Source: Amoebophrya sp. AT5.2
Taxonomy: Eukaryota; Sar; Dinophyceae; Syndiniales; Amoebophryaceae
DNA: 29,092 nucleotides
Direction of reading: 5' to 3'
Assembly (NCBI GenBank): GCA_005223375.1
Contig: RXOD01004094.1
Location: forward strand, 1-29,092
Part shown: one piece after another, positions 19,580 to 29,092 of the stretch
Position numbering within the stretch: the first letter of the stretch is position 1
How the letters are laid out: every line of letters starts with the position of its first letter
The notes under the pieces: generated by a model
Databases searched by the model: none
Seen by the model: only the letters and a program-made list of their open reading frames with translations
Told to the model about the DNA's origin: nothing
Translations under genes and position numbers: made by a program

Positions 19580-20701
19580 CTCTAGGTAGTAGGACATTGA
19601 ATGCGCGCTGTCCATATTTAGCGCTGCTGCGAACAAAAAGAAGAAAAATAATTGCCTGCGCAGAGGGCATCGAAACTTCTGACCCTGTTGTACTTACCGG
19701 CGAAAAAAGCGTCTACGTGCCTGATGTTCATCGCTTAGGTGGAGACCCCTATGGAAATGGATGCTGCCGGTACAGGTAAGCATCTAGATTGCGCCACCGA
19801 GTCCGTATGATGACTTTTCAAAAGGCCGAATCATAGGGAGGGCAGTGGTTTGTGGGCGCCTCTTCCACTGCGTGGGAGCCGCGCTCGCACACCCAGCTCA
19901 CCCAGTGCGGACGTAAACGGCGTAGAAGGTGTCTGAAAAGCTCGGTGGTGCCTGATTCAAGATGCCGCACTCACATGCTGTCGAGTCCGCATCTTGAATC
20001 ATTGACTGATCAAAATCGAAAGTTCAATGTCTAGTTCTCTATGGAAGAAAGGAAGAAGTGAAGATCTTTTAAAAAAATCGAAGTTGTTTAAATTCGTCGG
20101 ATCCATCAAATTGATGCTGGAATATGATCACTTGCTTTAGCTTGGCGATCCCAAATGCAGCGAGAAGAATTCGTGCGCAAAACCTAGCAGCCGTATTGAG
20201 GCGCCATTATAGCTATTTTTCTTCAGTATAAGAAGTAACTTACAACTAGTTTGCGCTTGATCTACTACTCTTATGTCGAGAGCGTGCGCACTAATCAGAT
20301 CCAAATTAATTGTATTCGTACTTGCATTTGCTCGATGCCGACACAGCGTTTCTTTTCTCAGGTTCTAAAGTCTTTCCTATCGAAACAGCACATTGATTTG
20401 ACTACACCTACAGCCTCAAACGAACCCGTAAAAGACTATTTATCTGCGGCAAAACGATCTTGGACGCAACAATTACACGACTAGCCTCATCGATTTACAA
20501 CGCGTCCCCTTGCATTGTTTCCACCGGATATCTCGGCGAAAGTAGAAACTTTCTAGTTCATTCTTAATTTTTAATCACCACAACAAGCAGCGTTTCCTTC
20601 AGATACACAGTTCTGCACTGTACTTTAGCAAGTATTACTGGTTGCTTTAAGCATTCTCGCGTTTTTTCATCTGCTTTTCGCAAAACACACAGCTCAGCAC
20701 A
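19580..20701. other. Intergenic region between NSUN5 and the SPRY gene
   Basis: No convincing gene. A TTG-initiated + frame 20251-20484 (77 codons) is probably chance. The notable content is the hairpin at 19953-20001. The sequence just ahead of 20702 is pyrimidine-rich, and CTCAGCACA precedes the ATG, so a 5' UTR acceptor is possible. Confidence 0.4.
19953..20001. repeat. Perfect 13-bp inverted repeat with 23-nt loop
   Basis: TGATTCAAGATGC (19953-19965) is the exact reverse complement of GCATCTTGAATCA (19989-20001). The loop can extend the stem with ACTC/GAGT after a small internal bulge. It is the strongest hairpin noticed in the window. It lies about 375 nt after the NSUN5 stop and 700 nt ahead of the next start. 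It could be a structured RNA, a 3' processing signal or the remnant of a small inverted-repeat element. Confidence 0.6.
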
Positions 20702-23700
20702 ATGACCGCTGAAAACGTGGAAATGGTCGACGTTGAGGTCGTCGAGAAGAAGCAGGTTGAGTCGTCTTCTCCTGACGTTGAGAAGAAGGAGGTGGAGGAG
20801 TCCTCTCCTGAACCCGAAGTCGTGGAAAAGGGCGATGGCGAGGCTGCCAAAGACGAAGCTCCGGCCGCATCGACTGACGAGCAGGCTGGCGAAGAGGAGG
20901 TGCTTACTTTTTGAAAAGAAAAATTTACCATTCTGCGTCTATGTTCGATGTCAATCACGACGATCTATCAAGTAGAGACGACCGGTCTGTCGTCAGGTGG
21001 AGAAATGATCGTGTTTATTGGGCCAATTGGGGTCGGGCGAAAGTGTTCGCAACTGTGCGTAATCTTCAATGCCACACCCAACATCACAGGCCGCTGCGGG
21101 GGAGGCTGATGCTGCTGGCGAGGCAGCTCCAGAAGACGCCGAGGAGCCGGAAACAGAGAAGAAGGAGGACGAGGATGAAGATTTCTCTGCCGATACCGAG
21201 GCGGACGTGCTTTCGCCGGGGGCCGTAATCCTGAACGACCAGGACCGCACGTTCAATGCAATGGTGGCCGAATCCGGATCTTCCCTCGTCTCGCTCCAGG
21301 CCGACGGTTTCCAAAACCTCCACGCCGGCGCGCGCGCCAACTACGGAATCACGGCTGGTACTTTGCTTTGAATAAAATTTCTGTAGAAAAGTACTTTAGT
21401 GACTGCGGTGTAATTGCGCATATTCTGTTCCATCTTGCTTCTCGCTGCAGCCCTGCACCAACCACTTTTCTCAAACCCAGGTTGAGAAAAATTGGCGGAA
21501 ATAAAAGCAATTAGTCGTCACGCACAAAAAGTTCACGCGACGCTTCTTTCATCCACACAACAAATCTTGATCCGATATTACACCACAGGCCGATACTACT
21601 ACGAGATCAAGATGTTGGATCACCCACGGATGGTCCGCGTTGGATTCTCGACGGTCAGTGCCGACGTGTGCTCGTTGGAGAGTGAAAACTCGTTTGCCTT
21701 CGATTCCATGGGCGATGTGTTCGCGCATGGTGCTCGGGAAAAGGCCTTGAACCCCCGGTGGTCGCGTACCGACGTCATCGGAGTCCTCCTCGACACGCCC
21801 AAGAAAACTGTTACTCTATTTCTGAACGGAACCAAGACGCCGACTGGTACTCTTTCGATAAAGCTCGTTCTTGCTTGGGGATGGGGGCGTAGAGGTGCAG
21901 TCCCGTGAATGTATGATTTATGGTGTAGAAGTAAGATCTTTTGTTCTACTGATACGTGCAATCAATCTTCGACCACATCAAAGACAAACGAAGCGAAGCA
22001 GTTTTTAAGATAGTCGCGAGGTGGATGATTACGATTCATTCTTTCGACGATGAACAGGCCAAGTGACTTCGATTCCGGACTCGTGCTTCGACGAAAGCGG
22101 CAAGCTGAAGATCGCGCTGTACCCGACCGTTGTGTCCAAGGGATCGGCTGTAGAGTGCAACTTCACCCAGAAGGTGTGGAAGACGCTGCCGTTTAAGGTG
22201 CGCACCATGGGCGGAGCGAAGAAAACCGACATTGTGGCCACCACGAAAGTCCGCGTGGGCAAACTCGAGAAGGAAGACGACGCAGCGAAGACGTGCGAAG
22301 TCACCGTGCCGGTCGGTTTCGACTGCACTGAACTGGTGGAAAAATACAAGAAAGACCACCCGGACGGATGGGTACTTTCTTAGTTACAACTGAACGATAC
22401 GGGAAGCGGCCCCGGCAGATCCTCATTTCGTTGCTACTGGAAAGCAGATGATTGAAAGTAGACTTCTAATGGTGGAGAAACAATGTATTTTTGTACGTCG
22501 CCAAACGACTCGCATCGCAACGGCACTTTGTCACGGAGCTCTTCACTTGAATTCAGGAACGAAAGTATAACAAGTAGTATGCGAGTTTTGATTCCATCAC
22601 GACCATCGGCTCTCAACAGGTTTTGACGCAGGATTTTTTGTCATCGTGGGGCGAGAAGAGCGGCATCCAGAAGCGCAGCGCCGGTGTGCAGCGGGGGGGC
22701 AGCCAGGAGAAGTTTGGGTTGGTGTGCCTGGACGCACCGATGAGCGTGTTCCCGATGCTTCTGAAGGGCGGTTACAAGTACTTGATGAGCCTGAACAACA
22801 TGCACAATTTGCACCCGGTACAGCGCGGCGACGTGTTCGCGAAGCTGCAACACGCACTGAACGCCAAAATCACGGGGGTTGTGTCCGTCGACAGCATCAT
22901 CGACGTGGTGGACGGTGACAAGCAAGTCCCGTCATCCGTCCGCGACTACTACGAGCACGTCAAGCTCCCGACCCTTGAGGAAGGTATGAGTTAATTTCCC
23001 GGCGATTCATTCGCTTGCTTCAGGATGAACTTGCTAGTTGTCACTCTGCAACACTTTACCATCGGCTAACGCTTGATTGAAGTTGATGAACGTTTTCGTC
23101 GATGAACCGAACACATCGTGTCCCGACCCCATCGCACAGGTTTCGACAGCATCAGCTACGTGTACAGCGCAGACAGTTCGAAGACGCAGGAGGAGTTGGC
23201 GGAGCTGGTCGCGGAGAAATTCACGGCCTGGAAGAAGGACTGCAAGCTGAAATCCAAAGTGACCGACCTGAAGAAATCCAACTATTACCAGCAGCAGATG
23301 AGCAAGTACACCAAGCTGAAGATGCTCCAAAACAAGACCACGGCAGAAGCGGCACGCAAGCAGCACCTCGCTGCAGCTGCGCGAGCGAAGGAAGAGAAAG
23401 CAAAGGCAAAGAAGGCGGCCGAAGAGAAAAAGGAGGCAGAGGAAAAGGAGGAAGGTATTGGTCAGTTGTGGCATCGATCATCATATCGACAAGCGTTGAA
23501 AGTTTTTTTCTACGACAAACAGCTGGCATTTAGCCGGTGGTCAGCAGTATAACGGGCTGTTCTTCGAAAAGTGGTAGTGGTCCGCGTAATGATGAAAACG
23601 AAACGAAACGTATCACTATGATCAGAAATGAAACGAAACGAAATGCATACATCAGGCGCTGCGGAAGAGAAGGTTGAGGAGGAGGCCACACCCGAGGAAG

Positions 23701-24779
23701 AGGACGACGCCGAGCCGGAATTGCCAGCGATCATGGAGGAGTTTTCTGAGGAAGACTGGATGTTGGCGCAACTCCGCGCAGAGCTGCACGCACGTACAGT
23801 TGCTTCACATCAATCTATCAAATACAAATTCTTTTTTTTATCACTTATCCTGGATCTGGCGGACGCAGTACCACCTTTCCGTAGTCACTACTTCGAAGTT
23901 CCCACGACATGTGAATCGATAGGAACCTTACAACATATCTCAGTGCTTCACGCCTTCCGGCTGGACGTGAACGACGAGGAGCGGGTTTCCTTTCCGGCGA
24001 TCCACATCAGCTACTACTACCAGCTTTACTCGGGCAAGAACTTCGCACAGACGCTGGCGAGCTTCCAGTGCAAAAACCTGGAGGAGTTGACGCGGCTGGT
24101 CCCGGACATCTGCGAGCACACCAAGGACCTGGACGACTTCGCGCTCCGGAAAGAGAAGGAGCTTCTGCAGGAATACGACCTGGTGCTGCCGGCCAACAGC
24201 GACGCAGATCTGGACCCAGCGAAATTCATCGAGGAAACCGAGGAAGCACGGTAGGAGGAGTTTATTATTATCGAGCGATGTATTAGAGCAGGATCCGATA
24301 CGCGCGAAAACAGAACGATGGAGGCACCGAAGGCCGATTCGAAGCGACAGTGCCCACGACATGATGCTGCCTTGTTTCACAGCAGGCACAATGAACACAC
24401 ATCTCTTCGAGGGGAATCGCCTAGGACGCGTTTTCCTCATGTCCATTGTCATATTTCGAGGTCTGAGTCAGCGCATCGTGGCCGTCTGCTGTGGCGTATC
24501 CATGAGTTTTTTATTTTTTTAGATCCCGCATACATCAGTTGTTTCGACAATGTGCCTCTTCATCTACCGGTCTTCAACATAACTAACAGGCAAATGCGGA
24601 CGGACCGCCTGGACGCTGGTGACGAGAATGCGGCGCTTTCGTTCTCTTACAAGCCGCAGGGGCGGGTTCAGGGGGGCATGCCGAAGAAGCCGGATCAAAG
24701 CCACATGAAGCGCCCGATGAACAACCAGCCCCAATACTCCGACTTCAACAACAAGCGGTCGCGACCGAACTACCGATAG
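20702..24779 (+). CDS. SPRY-domain, hnRNP U-like RNA-binding protein (9 exons)
   Basis: Exons 20702-20899, 21090-21357, 21589-21846, 22058-22371, 22620-22983, 23140-23454, 23656-23793, 23944-24250, 24590-24779 give 783 residues. All introns are GT-AG (150-339 nt) with consistent phases. Residues 1-110 are highly acidic. A SPRY domain spans about 115-290 (RYYYEIKML, VRVGFST, FAFDSMGDVF, DVIGVLLD, TVTLFLNG). From about 440-490 the sequence resembles the end of the hnRNP U kinase-like domain (VPSSV...KLPTLEEGFDSISYV), but I find no Walker A motif ahead of it. Next come a Lys/Ala/Glu coiled coil (about 530-570), a helical block with WMLAQLRAELHA that I cannot name, and a basic, Asn/Pro/Arg-rich end. 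A nuclear RNA/chromatin role is inferred from this layout. Confidence 0.85.
23597..23640. repeat. (GAAAC)-type short repeats in intron 6 of the SPRY gene
   Basis: Two copies of an ACGAAACGAAACG-like string lie at 23597-23610 and 23626-23640, just upstream of the acceptor at 23655. This is simple-sequence expansion, perhaps influencing splicing. Confidence 0.4.
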
Positions 24780-26076
24780 TTAAACAAGGACGATTGTTGA
24801 AGTTGATTCATCCAGGGTGGATCTGGATAGTAGCAACAGTACGCGACACAATTTACGGTGGGGAGGCTTGGTTTCCTCCGTCGACAGACACTTTTGCTAG
24901 AGGGACGACAGTCATGAAGTCGAGTCCCATTTCCCTGGATGGCTGCAGATGGATCAACGACGCGACCTGTTTTTGACAGTACTTTTCCTTGCTTGATGAA
25001 AACGAACCTCAACATATTGGAACTCAACGCACTTACTTCTTCCTTTTCGACGTGGGACCCTTTATGATTACCTACAGCGTATACGAGAATAAAGCCAGGT
25101 GATCCGCATTTTCGGAAACAGCAACGATGAAGAACCGTGGTGCGCACCGTATGATAACGAATTTAGTTCAGACAAGAATATAGCAGGAAACGCGGAAGTC
25201 ATGGTAAACAAAGTACGGGTACAACGTGCTACAAGCTCTATCATTTTCTGGCCATTTCTGCTTGTGGTCCCGTCTCCAATCTGGGGGAAGCTCGACTACC
25301 AAACGGAAGTTGGTGCATTTTCAGGAAGAGCACCACGAGCTCCTGAGCAGAGAATCAATCAAGGAAACACTTAACTTCGATTTCAACATGATCATCCACG
25401 CCCGGAGGACTATTTTTAAGTATGAGACATCAGAAACGCTCTGAAAATTCATCGACACTGCCTTCAAGATGTAGTTTTCGCGAAAACCGAACGCAGTTCC
25501 GGTCAACACAGCAATCTGTAGTGATCGTCTGCATCTGCTCCACGCAACGACTAGAGAAGCGAAGGCCGCAGACTGCGATCACGCGAGCTTCTCGTTTGTG
25601 GATGTCGCTCCTTCGTTTTTGCTTTCTTTCGGGTCGAGAGGATGAGATACTTCTTCTGCGAGTGCCTCTGCGTGCGAGCGTCGAGTGGAGAGAGAGAAAG
25701 TCGAGCTTTCGCAACAGCGTAAGTGTGTGTTTCTGCAGAAAGTTGATATGGCGGGTCTTCGGATTCGGTCCTCATTCGTACTGATTTTTTGCTCGAAACA
25801 CTTGAACCGCTCTTCCGTCGATGGCACCACTCACATAAATGACCTCCACCTCTCTCTCCTCATTAGAAGCTGAAAATTGATTAGAAACACATGTGAGGAA
25901 CATTTCGAGATGAAAGCTCAACCCATTTGACTAGATTCAGATGAATATCTGCATCACTGACTGTCCGTAAAAGAAATTCACCTTTCTCCTGCAGTATTTT
26001 CGATCGAAAAAAAGCGGAGCATCAGAGAGTCTTCAACTGCTGAGCCTGAGGTCGTGGATTATAAATTATAGGCACC
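24780..26076. other. Intergenic region with weak exon-like frames
   Basis: A + frame opens after an acceptor-like AAAGCCAG at 25098 and reads VIRIFGNSNDEEPWC... to a possible donor after 25203 (ATG|GTAAAC). An overlapping frame to 25444 is open too (ends FKYETSETL). No family is recognised and no complete gene could be built. A TATAAATTATA string at about 26060-26070 ends 6 nt before the next ATG, too close to be a normal TATA box. Confidence 0.25.
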
Positions 26077-27399
26077 ATGGGTGGTGCGTGCGGCACACAG
26101 AAGGGGAAGGCGGTGGTTGCTGGTGCCCCTGCCCCGCTGCCGCCGACGCAGAAAGAAAAATCCCCGAAGGAGTCGAACAGCGGTTCGCCTTCTCATGGCC
26201 GCAGGTACGTCCCGGACTCTTCCTACGCCTTTACCGCCGGTGAACTGACTGACGACGAGCTTGTTCGCAGGCCGGGGGACGACAACTCCAGCTCGACCAC
26301 CGCCGGCGGGGCTGTTCATCAGAACTCGACGGGACCACAGGGCGGCCTTGCATCGGATCCGCTAAACGGGGGCACGTCCGGCGAGCTGTCGGAAAACAAC
26401 CGCTCTGCCTCCACCACCGCGAATTCGACGGCCACGAACGGGTTCTACCCGTCGAATGCGAACCCCAAGCTCCCACAGGGGGGCGTGAACCAGAATCCGC
26501 AGCTCCTCACGCAGCCGGGGGTGAAGAATCGGTTCCGCAGCTTTGACGTGCTCGACCGCATCGAAAAGGGTGTCGGGGCGACCGGCGGGAGTCGGAGCTC
26601 TTCGAAAAACTCGGCCAGCTTCGGAACGAACAACAATTTCATGCACGGCGCGGCGGGTGCTGGGGGCCCGCACAATCCCCCGGGGATGATGAACAACCTC
26701 GACGGGCCGCCGCAGCACTTCGGCAGCTACCGTAGCAACTCGCGAGGGAGGCTGCGCAAATCGGAGCACGACATGCTGGCACAGGGCCGGCGCAACTACG
26801 AGGGCCACTTACAGGGAAAGTTTGGCTTCCATCAAGGCGAGCAGGAAGATGGCGCTGCTGGCGCGGGGGAGGTCCCCGATCGGCACCAGCACCCCGCTCC
26901 TGGCGCCGGCCCGATGATCCCCGGCGCGACCCAGAGCCAGCACCACCCGAATTCGTACGCATACAAGCAACAACGGTTGGCCGCCGCGCGCGGGGAGTTC
27001 GCGCAGGACCGGAGCCTCCGCGGGCGGCTGTTGTACTACGGCGTGGACTTCTCCATCGCGAAGAAGGTGGCCGACATGGTGGACAGGAAGACGGACAGCT
27101 CCGAGGGGATGAACGTGTCCTCACTACCGCGCGCGGCCGCGGACCAGGGCAACTCACTTTCGTTTCTCTGGCAGTGCATTGAATTCGCGAGCCTGTCGAC
27201 CGGGGAGGAGGACCAAGCGCTGGCGCGGTTGGCGAACTTTCTGCAGGAAGAGGAGTATGGAAGACTCACAAAACGTCAGCAGATGCGGTGCCAGGAACTC
27301 ACCGGACGCTCGATGGATTTCATGAACGGCGGCGCAGGAGGGGGACAAGTCCGAGAACGCGTTTTCGCGCCGCCCCCGCCACTGCCGACCGTGGGTTGA
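26077..27399 (+). CDS. Orphan protein with predicted N-myristoylation/palmitoylation, 440 residues
   Basis: The start ATG has a strong context (CACCATGG). The protein begins M-G-G-A-C-G: Gly2 suits N-myristoylation and Cys5 palmitoylation, followed by lysines, as in membrane-tethered protist kinases, although no kinase domain follows. Residues 30-300 are low-complexity (Gly, Asn, Ser, Pro, Gln) and probably disordered. Residues about 310-425 look folded and helical (RGRLLYYGVDFSIAKKVADM, SFLWQCIEFASL, ALARLANFLQEEEYGRL). Function unknown; a peripheral membrane or pellicle-associated scaffold is possible. A 66-nt stretch (26205-26270) has intron-like ends, G|GTACGT...TTCGCAG|G, and its removal keeps the frame, so two isoforms are conceivable. 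Confidence 0.75.
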   Translation: MGGACGTQKGKAVVAGAPAPLPPTQKEKSPKESNSGSPSHGRRYVPDSSYAFTAGELTDDELVRRPGDDNSSSTTAGGAVHQNSTGPQGGLASDPLNGGTSGELSENNRSASTTANSTATNGFYPSNANPKLPQGGVNQNPQLLTQPGVKNRFRSFDVLDRIEKGVGATGGSRSSSKNSASFGTNNNFMHGAAGAGGPHNPPGMMNNLDGPPQHFGSYRSNSRGRLRKSEHDMLAQGRRNYEGHLQGKFGFHQGEQEDGAAGAGEVPDRHQHPAPGAGPMIPGATQSQHHPNSYAYKQQRLAAARGEFAQDRSLRGRLLYYGVDFSIAKKVADMVDRKTDSSEGMNVSSLPRAAADQGNSLSFLWQCIEFASLSTGEEDQALARLANFLQEEEYGRLTKRQQMRCQELTGRSMDFMNGGAGGGQVRERVFAPPPPLPTVG

Positions 27400-27446
27400 G
27401 GCGGGAAACTACCAGCCTGCGGTTTTAGTGCAGCCAAATCTTCAAA
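27400..27446. other. Gap after the orphan gene
   Basis: A short AT-rich spacer. Nothing is seen in it. Confidence 0.3.
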
Positions 27447-27914
27447 CTAGTTTTCGGAATAGAAACGCGATCGATGTCGACGTCCCCATTCATTGCCTAG
27501 AAGCGCTACCCAACGGTGGATCGCGACGCGTGAGCGAAAGAGACCGCTGCGTTGATCAGCAGCAACTAAATTTGCGAACGTTGTTTTTTCAGCAAGAGCT
27601 ACACTAGCTACTCAATTGCAAAAACTAGAACTTACTAGAGGACCTGCCAGAACTTGCTACGAGATCATGTCGTGCACCAAAGTCGAGAAGATTGACGGCA
27701 CATTCCTGCTGCTTATCATGCGCGCCAGCGAACCTCCTTCGTGAATTCGAATTCGGACCCTGCACGACGAAGATGTACCAGACGAGCTCTTCTTTGCGCG
27801 CAACATCCTGAAAACCAAAAATAAGCGAAGCTAAAACTTGCGCTGTCTGTCCTCGTACCTCCAGCATGCCGCCAGGTCGCCTCTTTTGCCACCCGTCGTG
27901 GTACCGCCAGCATT
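27447..27914 (-). CDS. Candidate spliced minus-strand gene fragment (unrecognised)
   Basis: Minus-strand exons are proposed at 27914-27859, 27807-27636 and 27565-27447 (stop at 27447-27449). Introns are 27858-27808 (GAG|GTACGA...TTTTCAG|G, 51 nt) and 27635-27566 (GTAAGT...TTTAG). The joined frame has consistent phases and contains CWRYHDGWQKRRPGG, KEELVWYIFVVQGP and QQECAVNLLDFGARHD, which look protein-like. The first exon lacks a start, so the gene would begin further right. Two other frames across the first junction are also partly open, so the reading is not secure. It would be convergent with the orphan gene and divergent from the MFS gene. Confidence 0.28.
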
Positions 27915-28276
27915 CTCAATATAAGTAAGTACGGGCTGAGTTTCGGGTTGCCCTGTCGATTCGGAGCGATTTTGAGTGTTGTCAAAGTTTACGAGTACCA
28001 CAGAAGAACTAGAGCAGAAAGATCAATAGATACGATCTAAATCAATAGTGTACGATAGGCACTTCTGTTTCTGTAAAGCTAAAGGTCACACCTCCGCGTT
28101 CATTTTTAATTATACTCAGACTCACAAGTCTAGGGTCTAGATCAACCCGTGTACGGAAGCTGATCGGGAAATCGAGTTTCGACGCGAGAGAGCAGCTCTC
28201 CACGGGTTGCACCGCCCCTATCGTTTCTCCTCGTGCAGAGGCGGCGCCAAATGCATGGCTTTGGGCGTGGGGAGCG
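27915..28276. other. Upstream region of the MFS gene
   Basis: AT-rich sequence to about 28140, then GC-richer leader. The minus strand carries a short ATGAACGCGGAG|GTG start-plus-donor string near 28090-28105 that could feed the minus-strand candidate, though in a different frame. No promoter element is assigned. Confidence 0.25.
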
Positions 28277-29008
28277 ATGACAGCCAGGGACTCTAGGGTC
28301 GAGAAGTACTACCGGCACCACTCGGAAAAAGCGGACTCCACTGCAGCGCGACAGAAACAGTTGCAGCGACGGCAAGTCGAATCTTCGCCTGAAGACGGGG
28401 ACAACGAGAGCCCCGGCGGTGCTGCCGGCATGAAAACTTCCACGTCTGAGGAGGAGCAGAAGATCCTGATTTCCGATTTTCAGTACAGAAAAGGACTCAA
28501 GGAGCAGTCGGACTTTCCGGACGACTCGCACTCCACTATGAGCACGCGAAGCAGTAGCCGCGGTGGTTCATCGCAGACGCACGCGATTCTGGGAGGCGCA
28601 TCTCTTCAAACGTCTGGCGCGGGGACCATGATACTGCAAGGCGACGCGGGAGCTGCCGGTCTGCATCGCACGGGCGTCCGCACCGGCGCGTCTGAGGCCA
28701 GTTCTTCCTCGGCGTCGGGCAGTTCTCGAGACAAGTACTCATCGAAGGTGTCGAACTTCGCGATCCAGTACAACTTGGGCTGCGCCACGCTCGCGATCGC
28801 CATCATGCAAACGCGGGGCGACGTGATCGTGGACCCGGCGGTAACGGCGCCCGACTTTCCGGTGCTAACGAAAACGGAAAAGACGCTCGCGCTGGCCATG
28901 ATCTTCCTCGGCAACATCGTGGGAATGCTCGTGATGGGGTACCTGGGAGACCTGCTGGGAGTCGCGCGCGCTCTATGTGTAACGACGGCAGTGAGCATCG
29001 CGGGACAG
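28277..29008 (+). CDS. Major facilitator superfamily transporter, phosphate:H+ symporter-like (3' partial)
   Basis: The first exon encodes 244 residues and ends at CAG|GTATTA (29008/29009, phase 0). The rest lies beyond the window. The first 150 residues are Ser/Glu/Gln/Gly-rich, hydrophilic and probably cytosolic. Transmembrane segment 1 is near NFAIQYNLGCATLAIAIM, a signature like that of the PHS (phosphate/H+ symporter) family. The second is near ALAMIFLGNIVGMLVM, followed by MFS motif A, GYLGDLLGVARAL, in which the usual R-R pair is V-A-R. The next helix begins CVTTAVSIAG. An inorganic phosphate or organic anion substrate is inferred only from this resemblance. The long disordered N terminus could be regulatory. 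Confidence 0.78.
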
Positions 29009-29092
29009 GTATTAGTTGCTGTATAATCCATCGCACTCTCATCTTCCTCTAGAGGCTGTGCAACAATTCCCGGAATTCTCTGCGCAGAGAAT
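29009..29092 (+). other. Start of MFS intron 1, cut by the window end
   Basis: Donor GTATTA at 29009. Possible acceptors within the window are at 29053 (CCTCTAG|A) and 29088 (GCGCAG|A), but neither has the local AG|G context, so the exon 2 start is left open. Confidence 0.4.

Noticed and set aside
22620..22700. Walker A motif in WGEKSGIQK of the SPRY protein
   Set aside because: It lacks the GxxxxGK[ST] order, so it is not called as a P-loop.
26058..26071. TATA box before the myristoylated orphan
   Set aside because: TATAAATTATA ends only a few bases before the ATG, leaving no room for a transcription start and 5' UTR.

Overview
The window is nuclear DNA from a eukaryote. Reading frames run across many GT-AG introns, and the products include a mitochondrial-type isocitrate dehydrogenase, an NSUN5-type rRNA methyltransferase, a SPRY/hnRNP U-like protein and a major-facilitator transporter. 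An alveolate, most likely a compact-genome dinoflagellate relative, fits best. The reasons are that 24 of 26 modelled introns have G straight after the acceptor (AG|G), all seven confident genes lie on the + strand, and long Ser-Gly-Arg solenoid proteins ending in an S74 chaperone domain are, as I recall, present in dinoflagellate gene sets. The organism call is inference.

Layout. 1-8295: 3' part of a giant 15-exon gene (1,955 codons visible) encoding a 12-residue-repeat beta-solenoid followed by a peptidase S74 / intramolecular chaperone domain, a coiled coil and a sequon-rich tail. 8296-10883: lower-GC DNA with weak small-gene candidates, including a spliced minus-strand candidate. 10884-13077: five-exon isocitrate dehydrogenase with a C-terminal EF-hand. 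13078-14958: mostly unassigned, with a GC-rich block and a short signal-peptide ORF. 14959-16584: secreted orphan protein. 17429-19579: intronless NSUN5-like RNA methyltransferase. 19580-20701: unassigned, with a 13-bp hairpin. 20702-24779: nine-exon SPRY / hnRNP U-like protein. 26077-27399: orphan protein with an N-myristoylation/palmitoylation signal. 27447-27914: weak minus-strand spliced candidate. 28277 to the window end: 5' exon of an MFS (phosphate-symporter-like) transporter.

The confident genes do not form one pathway. They look like an ordinary eukaryotic gene array: surface/secreted fibre, TCA-cycle enzyme, ribosome biogenesis, RNA binding and membrane transport. The most striking elements are the phage-fibre-like giant protein, the Ca2+-binding and probably NAD-specific IDH, and the shared unusual splice-site style (G|GTAC donors, A/C-rich acceptors). 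All exon boundaries were set by hand, from continuity of frame and repeat or family pattern, and every intron phase was checked arithmetically.
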